This document shows, piece after piece, positions 1-7,966 of a stretch of DNA of 64,000 bases. Made by a program: the position numbers and the translations under genes. Each line of letters opens with the position of its first letter. The stretch's first letter is position 1. The stretch is from Cladochytrium replicatum. Taxonomy: Eukaryota > Chytridiomycota > Chytridiomycetes > Cladochytriales > Cladochytriaceae. Below the pieces are notes generated by a model that worked only from the letters and a program-made list of their open reading frames with translations, was not told where the DNA came from and did not search any database. The DNA lies in NCBI GenBank assembly GCA_025526935.1, contig JAHLKD010000016.1, positions 372,001-436,000 of the forward strand, read 5' to 3'.

Positions 1-296
1 TTGTGTACCTGAACAGCAATTGGAAGCTCCATTTTACTAACTTCGTAGATGGGATCCTTAGTTGGCGTGCACTCCACAAACTGCTGAGATGAATCTCGGT
101 CACTTAGATTTAGAGGTGCTCCACAGGCATTTTACTTTCTCGTCATTTTTAAATGTGTCTGTTGGTTCAGGTCAGCGCAATTCTGAACACTGAGAGCGGC
201 CTGCATTTTACCCGATCACGACTATAAATAGCTGCCTCTGCCTCCATTTACTTATCGCTACTCAAAGACTTCCAATGACGTTGCTGTGGCGTTTTC
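1..296. other. Left flank of retrotransposon, no gene seen
   Basis: I see no convincing open frame here. It is the genomic sequence into which the retrotransposon inserted. The last five bases, TTTTC at 292-296, are one copy of the target-site duplication. Confidence 0.6.
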
Positions 297-391
297 TGTC
301 AAACGTGCACTCTACACAAATGTGCCGTCCTGGCGTAAATCAATAAACACGTGACCACGATCCTCTCTCCACAAGAGCTAGTAGACTCACA
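297..391 (+). repeat. 5' LTR (95 bp)
   Basis: It starts TGTCAAACGTG and ends GACTCACA, and matches 6171-6265 with three substitutions visible (G/A, C/T and G/T within the first 26 bases). At 95 bp it is unusually short for a copia LTR, yet it must carry promoter and polyadenylation signals. Confidence 0.95.
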
Positions 392-404
392 TGTTATCAG
401 CACA
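392..404 (+). other. Candidate primer binding site
   Basis: The bases right after the 5' LTR read TGTTATCAGCAC. This partly resembles the TGGTATCAGAGC priming site of many copia elements, which pairs with initiator tRNA-Met. The match is imperfect, so tRNA identity is a guess from position and partial sequence. Confidence 0.4.
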
Positions 405-541
405 CTGCTCTAAATCATCGGCGATCAAGCTCCAAACTGGCCGGAAAACGTCGCACCCGCTCTACTCGAAACGGAAACAGGCAAAACAGCCCACCAGCAC
501 AACAAAACTACCACCCCAGATCATCACCACCGCCACTCAGC

Positions 542-2500
542 ATGTCCAACTTGAAGGGCAAGAAGATTATCCTGCAGACTGATGGATCCAACTGGATTGC
601 CTGGCACGCCAACATCCAGAAAATCGCCATTGCCCACAGTCTCCGCTCATTTTTGGACAAAAACAAAGTCATCCCTGGCATCAATGATGATGGCACCCTG
701 GACTCAGCAAAAATCAACTTCAACCCCGATGAAGACATTTTGTTCACCAATGCAACTCGACTTCTGCTATTCATCCAGGAATCCTTGCCGACTGACACTA
801 TTGGAGCTCAGTATGCCGAATGGTACCACCCGGGCAAAATTCTGGAAGACCTCAAGACGACCTACACCCAACTTGCGAATGCTGCTGCAACTGAAGTACG
901 TCGAAAGTGGCAGAAACTTCGACTCTCCGATTATGTCGACATCATCGCCTACAACTCTGCGATCTTGAAAATTTCTGGCGAAATGAAGCGCATCGGACAA
1001 GCTGCCGAAGTCACAGATGAGAAGATGATAACAAAAACCTTGGAAACCTTCAAAGAACAAGACATCACGATAAGCAACCAATTGAGAGCCAAAAACTTTA
1101 CTAAATATCATGATCTTTACACCCATATGCTTGACGACAGGACTCATGGACTGGAAATACAAAGACAAGCCGAACTTGGCGGACCTTCGCTCAACATTGG
1201 CTATGATGGAATCCCTGTCCCCCAGGCTCTGGCAACATCGACTCCGACTTTACCTGTCCCAGCTGGCCCTGCACTTCCTTCAACAACAACAACACCAGTG
1301 AACATGTTCATCTACCATGGACGTGGCCGTGGATGTGCTCATGGACGTGGCTGTGGACGTGCTCGTGGACGCGGACGCGGCATGCGCCGTGGTGGAGGTC
1401 CCTCTCACAATTTTGGATATGGCCCTCCTCGTGGACGTGGAAATGGTCCCACCCGCAGTAAGAATATGAAACCTGCACCACTGATCTGTCGTCGTTGTGG
1501 CCAGTATGGACACGTCTCTAGGGTGTGCACGACCTCCAATGCGGAAGCCCAAGCCTTCAGGGCCCAGAACCCACAACCTAACTACCAGAACAAACAAGAC
1601 TCTTATGGCCCTCGCCGTCGCGCAGTAACTAGCAATTACAAACCCATACCTTCACAACAATACTTTATGTTTTCTCATACTGATTCCGATATTCCCTACC
1701 CATCAGATCAAATGTCCCAGCAGACTGAAGAAGTTTTCGACAACGAGTACTACGAAGAGGAAGAATGCAATGACCAGGACTATGAATATTACTACGATGA
1801 GAACTATGACCACGACGACTATGATGAGGAACCACCGGCTGCAGGGATGTATATGCTCAACTTTGCTAACATTACTGTAGGAAAGGACAACCATGAAGAT
1901 TCACCCCCAATCGTCGACTTCACCGACAGCGAATCAACAGTCCCCTGCCTTATTGACAACTGTGCTCGAGTTACTGTCCTACGACACCGTGAATTCTTCC
2001 TGACTCTGGAAAATCGTCCGGATCTCCAATGGGTTACAACAATCAAAAGGAAACGTGAAGTATTTGGTATTGGAGTTGGTAGCGCCGGAGTTATGTTGGA
2101 AAATGGAACTGTACTTAACATTACCCTTGCTGTTTTCGCTCCAGACGCCACAGAGAATGTCATACCTGTCGATGTCCTCCACGACAACAACTTGGAAAGT
2201 TTTGCTGCATTATCCCGACTAACTTACATTACAGATGCCACCACTGAACTGACAGTTGAAGTACTTGACCGTCACCCTGACCTCAGCCTCCCATTCGCAC
2301 GAATTTGCCCAGCTCAACTTTCAGCCAATATGATTGCGATGACGGATCTCTCTGGCCGCAAAATTACACCACCAACCACAATCAAAGACCGTTCCACCGC
2401 CTACAAACGATATCATGCTCGACTTGGGTATCAGAGCTCAGATTCCATGAAACTCTTGATCAGACACTCCCCCTCATCTCATTCCTTTACGTCAATCTGA
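542..2500 (+). CDS. Retrotransposon Gag with zinc knuckle and protease remnant
   Basis: A 652-residue open frame starting at an ATG about 150 bp inside the element. The N-terminal half looks like a copia Gag (retrotran_gag-type helices). An RG-rich tract follows at about 1318-1400, then a CCHC zinc knuckle, CRRCGQYGHVSRVC, at 1487-1528, and an acidic DY-rich stretch. The protease region around 1952-1975 reads LIDNCARVTVL where an active protease has D-S/T-G, so the catalytic loop looks altered. The frame ends inside the pre-integrase zinc region (YHARLGYQSSDSM) and continues in another frame downstream. Confidence 0.85.
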   Translation: MSNLKGKKIILQTDGSNWIAWHANIQKIAIAHSLRSFLDKNKVIPGINDDGTLDSAKINFNPDEDILFTNATRLLLFIQESLPTDTIGAQYAEWYHPGKILEDLKTTYTQLANAAATEVRRKWQKLRLSDYVDIIAYNSAILKISGEMKRIGQAAEVTDEKMITKTLETFKEQDITISNQLRAKNFTKYHDLYTHMLDDRTHGLEIQRQAELGGPSLNIGYDGIPVPQALATSTPTLPVPAGPALPSTTTTPVNMFIYHGRGRGCAHGRGCGRARGRGRGMRRGGGPSHNFGYGPPRGRGNGPTRSKNMKPAPLICRRCGQYGHVSRVCTTSNAEAQAFRAQNPQPNYQNKQDSYGPRRRAVTSNYKPIPSQQYFMFSHTDSDIPYPSDQMSQQTEEVFDNEYYEEEECNDQDYEYYYDENYDHDDYDEEPPAAGMYMLNFANITVGKDNHEDSPPIVDFTDSESTVPCLIDNCARVTVLRHREFFLTLENRPDLQWVTTIKRKREVFGIGVGSAGVMLENGTVLNITLAVFAPDATENVIPVDVLHDNNLESFAALSRLTYITDATTELTVEVLDRHPDLSLPFARICPAQLSANMIAMTDLSGRKITPPTTIKDRSTAYKRYHARLGYQSSDSMKLLIRHSPSSHSFTSI

Positions 2501-3791
2501 CATCCCATCCTCCATTTCAGACATTGATGAAGAAATCTGTCAACCATGTGCACAAGGAAAATTCAAGACGGCCTCCTTCGACACTAAAGACAAGTCAACC
2601 AACCGACGATTTGGCGAAATGTTACACTCTGACCATGCCGGACCAATCTACCCACCAGCCGTTGGCCGATATACTGGATTTGAGCTGACAATCAAGACCA
2701 AATCACGTTTGATGAAAGTTACACCATCTGAATCCACTGACCAGTTCCTTGCCATTGCAGTTCAACAGATTCATTCCCACAACATCCAGCACCCGGACAA
2801 CCCAATCACAGCGATACAATTCGACAATAACCAGAACAGTGCTGCATTTGAAAACTTCTGCCAAGCAAGAGGGATTACTATCGAGCCCAGTGTTCCCTAC
2901 GTACCTCAGATGAACGGCATCGCTGAACGAGGAATTGACATCATCGTCACAATGGGCCAAACCTTCCTTATGGGCTGCAACCTCCCGCAAAATTACTGGC
3001 ACCTTGCATTCGAACACGCCTGCGACATCAAGAACCACCTACCTCACTCATCCCTGGACTATGCTATCCCTGCAGAAGTAGAATCTGGTTTACCAACCTC
3101 AATTAACCATTTTAGGATTTTTGGCTGCACTGTCTGGGTTCCTGTACCACCTCCAGCTCGAACAAAAACCTCCTCAGTTCGCTCATTAGCCATCTACATC
3201 GGAGCGAATACACCAAAAATTATCAAGGCCCTTGACCCATATACAGGCTATGTGTTCACTGCTCGCTTTGCTGATTGTGTTTTTGACGAACCTTCTTTCC
3301 CAGAACTACATCCTTACCTAAGACCACAACTACCATCATCTTCACCTCTGACAGTATTCCCAATCGATAACTGGCCCTCTCAGATCCCATTCCCTCACCG
3401 GAACCCAGCTAACCGCGAATCTCTCACTCAACATGCGATTGCTGCTGCTGAACCACCCACAATCATTCGGGCACCCTCATCACGAAAACAACAACGCCCC
3501 AGCAAATCAACATCAGATGCACCACCAGACAGTACACCAATACCAGCGAACATCCCTCCTGTTCGACGCGCACCCGGTGGTCAGCCTAAACACCTTCGAC
3601 AACAACAACCCGACCAACCACCCCAACAACCTCGCAAACGAAACACTACTCCATCACCTACTCGCCACGTCAACAACACAAAAAGACCTATCATATTAAT
3701 AGGCCAAAAACATCTGATGTGCAACCTGAAAGTGAAATACCACTGTGGTAGTGGAAAACAGACCCTCTGGCACCACTGTGGTAGTGGATAA
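2496..3791 (+). pseudogene. Retrotransposon integrase segment of pol
   Basis: The integrase reading frame is +1 relative to Gag. It opens before CQPCAQGK (about 2538), the cysteine pair of the HHCC zinc domain whose histidines lie in the Gag frame. The catalytic core follows: an Asp in LHSDHAG near 2625, an Asp in IQFDNNQ near 2820 and a Glu in NGIAERG near 2925, in the order expected for a DDE integrase. The C-terminal part is Pro/Gln-rich. The join to Gag could be a programmed +1 shift or a mutation. Because pol has other lesions I treat it as decay. Confidence 0.8.
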
Positions 3792-4063
3792 TGCTGGCGC
3801 CACCGTGGGAGTGGGTAACGCCTCAAATTGTGAAAGTCACAGTGCTCAAACTGATATGTAAGCAGCATCTTGATGGAGTTGTGGAGTTGGGAAACTGTTC
3901 ATTGGTAAATCCATGTTCAAAGGCCCTCCGTCTCGCTTTCTGACAGTTGTTTGCTAGCTAGGTCCTTACTCTTTGTGGTGTATGTTTGGAAGTCCGGCAT
4001 ATCGCTCGAGAGCTGGATTCGATGCTTTTCTCTATCTTTATTAGTCTTCACTATTTTTTTTAA
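3735..4063. other. Non-coding block inside pol with palindromic repeats
   Basis: Between the integrase frame (ends 3791) and the next coherent pol frame (opens 4064) lies sequence without copia coding potential. It begins with spaced copies of a short inverted repeat, CCACT-GTGGT-AGTGG, at about 3741-3756 and 3772-3787, with a diverged third copy (CCACCGTGGGAGTGG) near 3801-3816. A T-rich run lies near 4052-4060. It could be a small nested insertion, expanded spacer sequence, or an intron-like relic. I found no terminal repeats or target duplication that would decide. Confidence 0.5.
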
Positions 4064-4281
4064 CATCTTTCAAATCCCAAATCCCAATCACTCACTATCC
4101 ACTTACTACATTCAGGGACTTCATCAACTAAACCTCGAATCAAACTTGTTCTCAAACCTCCTACCAACAACGAGGTCCTCTTCAGTAACATCACCGTCAC
4201 CCGTTCCCTTGTAGACGATGCATTCGCTTTCACCACGTACAAAACCATCATGGCTACAGACAACACTTCAACAAACTCCAA

Positions 4282-4321
4282 ATCAAAGAAGCAACAACCT
4301 TATCAAAGAAGCAACAACCTT
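4282..4321 (+). repeat. 20-bp tandem duplication that shifts the pol frame
   Basis: The unit ATCAAAGAAGCAACAACCTT occurs twice in direct succession (4282-4301 and 4302-4321). The coding frame before it (open from 4064) becomes continuous with the reverse-transcriptase frame (from 4321) if only one copy is counted. The duplication therefore explains this frame break, since 20 is not a multiple of three. Confidence 0.9.
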
Positions 4322-5384
4322 CCCACTCACAATATCAACCAGACCCCATCACGCTGGAAGAAGCCAAAGCTTCACCTGACTGGCCCCAATGGCAAACTGC
4401 GATGAAAGAAGAAATTACTGGCCTCTTGAAACGACAAGCTGGAGGCCCTGTACAGGAAGTACCAACCCACAAACTACTTGTGGACCACAAATGGGTTTTT
4501 GTTTGTAAACGAGATTCTGATGGAAACATTATTAGGTTTAAGGCACGCCTTGTAGCAAAAGGATTCAGTCAACGACCTGGATTTGAATACTCAGATACCT
4601 ATTCCCCTGTTATGGATTCTACTACCTGCCGTATTATCCTTGCACTAAGTGTTATATTTAACGTCGAAGTTCATATTATGGACGTTGTACTTGCTTACCT
4701 CTATGGAGACACTGACTGCGAGATCTACATGAAGGTTCCTGAAGGCCTATATTACGAAGGTGTTTATGACAACCTGGAAGCCTTCTATGGTCTTAAACAA
4801 TCTGGGCGATGCTGGTTCGAACGACTTGCGAAGTTCCTCGATTCTCGAGATTATCTCTCTATGCCTAAAGCACCTCCTATTTACTATAATGCCTTTGCTG
4901 ATGGATGGGTTATTATCGGAATCTATGTAGACAACCTAAGCATTATGGGAACTCCTGAAGCTATTCGACTAACCAAAACACTTCTCAAATCTGAATTTGA
5001 AATGAAAGACCTTGGATTAGCTCAATCATGCATTGGATTCGAATTCCTTCGTACTCCCAATGGTCTCTTTGTCCACCAACAGGCTTACACTAAGAAAATT
5101 CTTGACAGATTTGGAATGTCTGACTGCAATGATACTACACTCATCCCACTTGACGTCAGACAAATTGAACCCTGGAACGATAAATATGGTCCTCTCCGCG
5201 AAGGAGAAGACATTCTTTCACCCGGTTATCCTTACATGAGCCTAATTGGATCTTTAATTTACCTTGCTAACAAAAGTAGACCTGACATCGCATTTGCAGT
5301 ACACCTTCTAGCTCGCCACAGCCAAGCCCCCACTATGAGACACTGGGAAGGAGGTAAAATGATTCTAAAATATCTAAACAGACT
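4321..5384 (+). pseudogene. Retrotransposon reverse transcriptase segment of pol
   Basis: Copia-type RVT_2 domain. It opens with TLEEAKASPDWPQW and HKWVFVCKRD, then ARLVAKGFSQRPGFEY, a conserved Asp in IMDVVLAYLYGD (about 4675) and GLKQSGRCWFERL. The catalytic box at 4924-4935 reads Y-V-D-N instead of Y-V-D-D. Losing the second Asp should abolish polymerisation. After YLNRLW (about 5385) the frame moves to the RNase H frame. The short open piece at 4064-4300 upstream is the linker between integrase and RT. Confidence 0.85.
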
Positions 5385-5955
5385 ATGGACTATGGGCTCT
5401 ACTTTGATCGAACAAAACCCGCTTCGATTGTTGCCTATGCCGATGCCTCGTTCATGTCTGACTACTCCTCTGGTAAAGCTCAAACCGGATACGCACTAAC
5501 CTGCTGTGGCGCAGCTATCTCCTGGCGATCAACCAAACAGGATATGCCTACCACCTCTACTATGCACTCAGAAATTCTTGCTCTCTAAGGAAATTATCTG
5601 GATCAGAGAACTTCTCACAACTATACTTACAGACTTACGATTACCTCTTACGATACTCAATGGACCGACTACTATCTATGAAGACAACGCTGCTTGTGTT
5701 TCCCAAATTAAATCAGGTTACATTCGCACTGACCTTAACAAACATGTAGATTCAAAAGTCTTTGCGACTGCCCATCACGACGGTATTGATCTATGTGTCA
5801 CCAAAATCTCCTCTTCAGAGAACATGGCCGACTTACTCACCAAAACTCTCGGCCGTATTCAGTTTACCAAACACCGCGATTCCCTTGGTCTCCGATCTCT
5901 TGCAGATATTCGTTCTATGGCATCCTTGTCCAAAGGGGGAGTCTCTATGCGCTAA
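5385..5955 (+). pseudogene. Retrotransposon RNase H segment of pol
   Basis: Copia RNase H in two frames. The first (5385-5588) carries AYADASFMSDYSSGKAQTGY with the first catalytic Asp, and MHSEILAL with the Glu. The second (about 5587-5955) continues SKEIIWIRELL, then YEDNAACV with another acidic residue and the HVDSKVFATAHHDG end motif. The junction near 5585 lacks a few expected residues and changes frame, consistent with a small deletion. The final Cys- and Ser-rich tail ends at a TAA before the second purine-rich run. Confidence 0.8.
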
Positions 5956-6159
5956 ATATCACGAGTTGGTCAACGATGTCGATTTGAGGGGGGGAGAGCC
6001 AATATGCATTTTATTCTATGGTTGGGCTTTAGTTCTTTTGTGGCAAAAGACGATAATCGTTCTTCCATTTCTTTTCGCTCTATGATTCTTCATCGCCGAT
6101 ATAGATTTCCTAGAGCACTATGCTTAGTTTTATTTCTCTATGCTTTTACATTTGTTCAG

Positions 6160-6170
6160 AGTGGGGGGAG
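6160..6170 (+). other. Polypurine tract
   Basis: A G-rich purine run (AGTGGGGGGAG) abuts the 3' LTR, the place where plus-strand synthesis is primed in LTR elements. A similar purine run lies at 5986-5996, just after pol. Confidence 0.65.
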
Positions 6171-6265
6171 TGTCAAACATGCACTCTACATAAATTTGCC
6201 GTCCTGGCGTAAATCAATAAACACGTGACCACGATCCTCTCTCCACAAGAGCTAGTAGACTCACA
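6171..6265 (+). repeat. 3' LTR (95 bp)
   Basis: Direct copy of 297-391 with the same TGT..ACA ends. It is preceded by a G-rich polypurine tract and followed immediately by the second TTTTC target copy. Confidence 0.95.
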
Positions 6266-6270
6266 TTTTC
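6266..6270. repeat. Target-site duplication, right copy (TTTTC)
   Basis: TTTTC directly after the 3' LTR is identical to 292-296 directly before the 5' LTR. A 5-bp duplication is the usual footprint of copia integrase, and it fixes both element boundaries. Confidence 0.93.
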
Positions 6271-6339
6271 TGAGCGGGCTGATCGGACTGGGTGATCTCT
6301 TGCGCAAAGCGGCTGTTTTTGAAGCAAGCGAGGTTTTAT

Positions 6340-7008
6340 TCAAGGCGAAACTTTCCTAAACCAAAAATATCTCACTTTCAATATTGAGTCCACCGTATCC
6401 CGTTTGGTGCACAGGAAAAAGTTATCTCCGTACTTGAATTCAGAACCCCAAGACCTCTTCACCCGGATAGTCCTGATGAACAAATATGTGTTCACTTTAG
6501 AATCTCTTACTCTGGAGATAATATAATAAACCAACAATATAACCTCCTTAGCTGAATGAAAATCCGAGATGGTTGCTTTTGCAAGGAAGTCTGCCAAAAA
6601 AGTCTGACTTCGGTATCATTCGAAAACGGTTTAAAAGCGTGAACGTCTTACCCCGGACGAATCCTGAACAGCTCTGTCGTCTGAGTTGTCAAATATAGCG
6701 CAGGATCGTCGGTGTGACATAACGGTCAGAATCGCTGGCAGCAGTTGTAATTTCTGTTTCCAATAACCCGCTGGCAGCAGCTGATGCACCATCGCGGAAT
6801 GCGTCGGCAGTACCTCAAAAAATGGTCTCAACGTGAAATCGCAATACGAATCTCGGTTCCACACGATCTTGAAATCTGGAACGTTAGTCCCAAATAGTAC
6901 AACTGCTTCCGTTGAATACTGCGGCGTATCAATCTGATCTCCTTGCTCTGTCGTCTTTGTGCTTAGATTGGCTCCTACATATTCTTCAACGACGCGTTGT
7001 GCACGTGT
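6340..7008 (-). pseudogene. Possible gene remnant beside the retrotransposon
   Basis: Two coding-like minus-strand frames. One runs from about 7008 down to 6655 (containing FGTNVPDFKIVWNRDSY and PAGYWKQKLQLLPAIL). The other runs from about 6597 to 6340 (containing ISDFHSAKEVILLVYYI). A good donor (GTAAGACG, about 6651) and acceptor (GGCAG, about 6592) lie between them, but splicing them leaves the second part out of frame. There is no obvious ATG. I do not recognise the product. It may be a decayed gene whose 3' end was hit by the retrotransposon at 6266, or chance open frames in the 5' region of the EF-hand gene. Confidence 0.3.
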
Positions 7009-7013
7009 CTGCT

Positions 7014-7891
7014 ATGCCTGATCCAGCAAGACGACGGAGCCCAGGCAATTCTGCACCAGGTTCATCGAGAGGAGATCGCCATGATTCGATTCGGCCAGGA
7101 TCTTCACCGCGACCGCACTCTCCTCGGAAGGACAGCGAACACGATCATGATCTGCCACGAAGAGCCAAGTACGAGCCGGCGATCACCAGGGAAGATGTTG
7201 ATAATGCCATGGCACTGCTGTTGCGTGTCAGAATAGAAAAGCTCGCCGCAACTCATCCTGCCGCCGTCACATTAGTTACTCCCAGCAAAGATGGTGGTGG
7301 AAATGGGAACGGAGATAAAGAAGATAATGGATCTAAGAAAAAGACACAAACTCCAGGGAAAGGAACTGCACCAGAGTCGGAGAAAGGTGGGAACGGCCGG
7401 TATGCGTCACGTCTGCCGGCACCATTCGCAAAAATTTTGAACAACACCAAGATTGGAAAAGAAGACACATGGAACATGATCGAGCGGTTTTTCCCAGAAA
7501 CGGCTGCTGGTGGATCAAAGGGCCTAAAAACCATCACCGCGGGGAAGGAGGAAGTTTCCAAGGATCAGTTGGTGAACTTGCTAGTAAATCGGGCTATCTC
7601 CAGCCATGCTCCGTTTGACGAAGCTTATCAGGTTGGTGCTGTTGGAGGGTGCTATTATCATGCTGTACTAAAGGCGTTCATTCTTTCCAGTTTTTTGTTG
7701 ATCCTGAGGAAGGAAAAATATCCAAAGAGTCTCTGAAGCGTATTGCAAAGATTATCAGCCCGTATGGATTACTCCACAAGGGTGACATCTCGAATCTGAT
7801 GAATATGTTTGATCGCGATGAAGATGGGACCATTGGTCTCGAAGACTTTAAGCGCATGAGCCTGCCCCAAAAAGACAGCCAACAACATTAA
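7014..7891 (+). CDS. EF-hand calcium-binding protein, two exons
   Basis: Exon 1 runs from ATG at 7014 to 7631. A 59-nt GT..AG intron (7632-7690, phase 0) follows, and exon 2 ends at 7891. The in-frame stretch upstream of 7014 has no ATG, so I start there. The N-terminal half is Ser/Arg/Pro/Gly-rich and probably disordered. The middle has an amphipathic helix-rich part (LPAPFAKILNNTKIGKEDTW). The C-terminus has a first, weak EF loop (DPEEGKISKE) and a canonical 12-residue EF loop, DRDEDGTIGLED, followed by FKRMSL. It is not a four-hand calmodulin or centrin: only the last pair is visible. The role is unknown; calcium binding is inferred from the intact second loop. Confidence 0.75.
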
Positions 7892-7966
7892 AACAAAACT
7901 GGAAAATCAGGAGCTTGATGAAACAAAATATATTGCGGTCCTTTCAAAAAAAATTGGCACGAGTAG

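Larger units (their letters stand above)
297..6265 (+). mobile_element. Ty1/copia LTR retrotransposon, degenerate
   Basis: A complete LTR-to-LTR element. It has two 95-bp direct LTRs beginning TGT and ending ACA, flanked by a perfect 5-bp target duplication (TTTTC). The order is gag zinc knuckle, protease remnant, integrase, reverse transcriptase, RNase H; integrase before RT is diagnostic of copia/Pseudoviridae-type elements. The LTRs differ at three positions that I can see, so the insertion is not brand new. Pol is broken by frame changes near 2480, at 3792, at 4302-4321, near 5380 and near 5585. The RT motif is YVDN. I infer that this copy cannot move by itself. Confidence 0.95.

Noticed and set aside
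2480-2540. Programmed +1 frameshift between Gag and integrase
   Set aside because: I saw no convincing slippery site, copia elements usually encode Gag-Pol in one frame, and other pol lesions make mutation the simpler explanation. Not excluded.
3945-4030. B-box-like GGATTCGATGC preceded by an A-box-like string, suggesting a tRNA or SINE inside pol
   Set aside because: No cloverleaf can be folded by eye and no A-tail or dispersed-repeat evidence is available; such short matches are common by chance.
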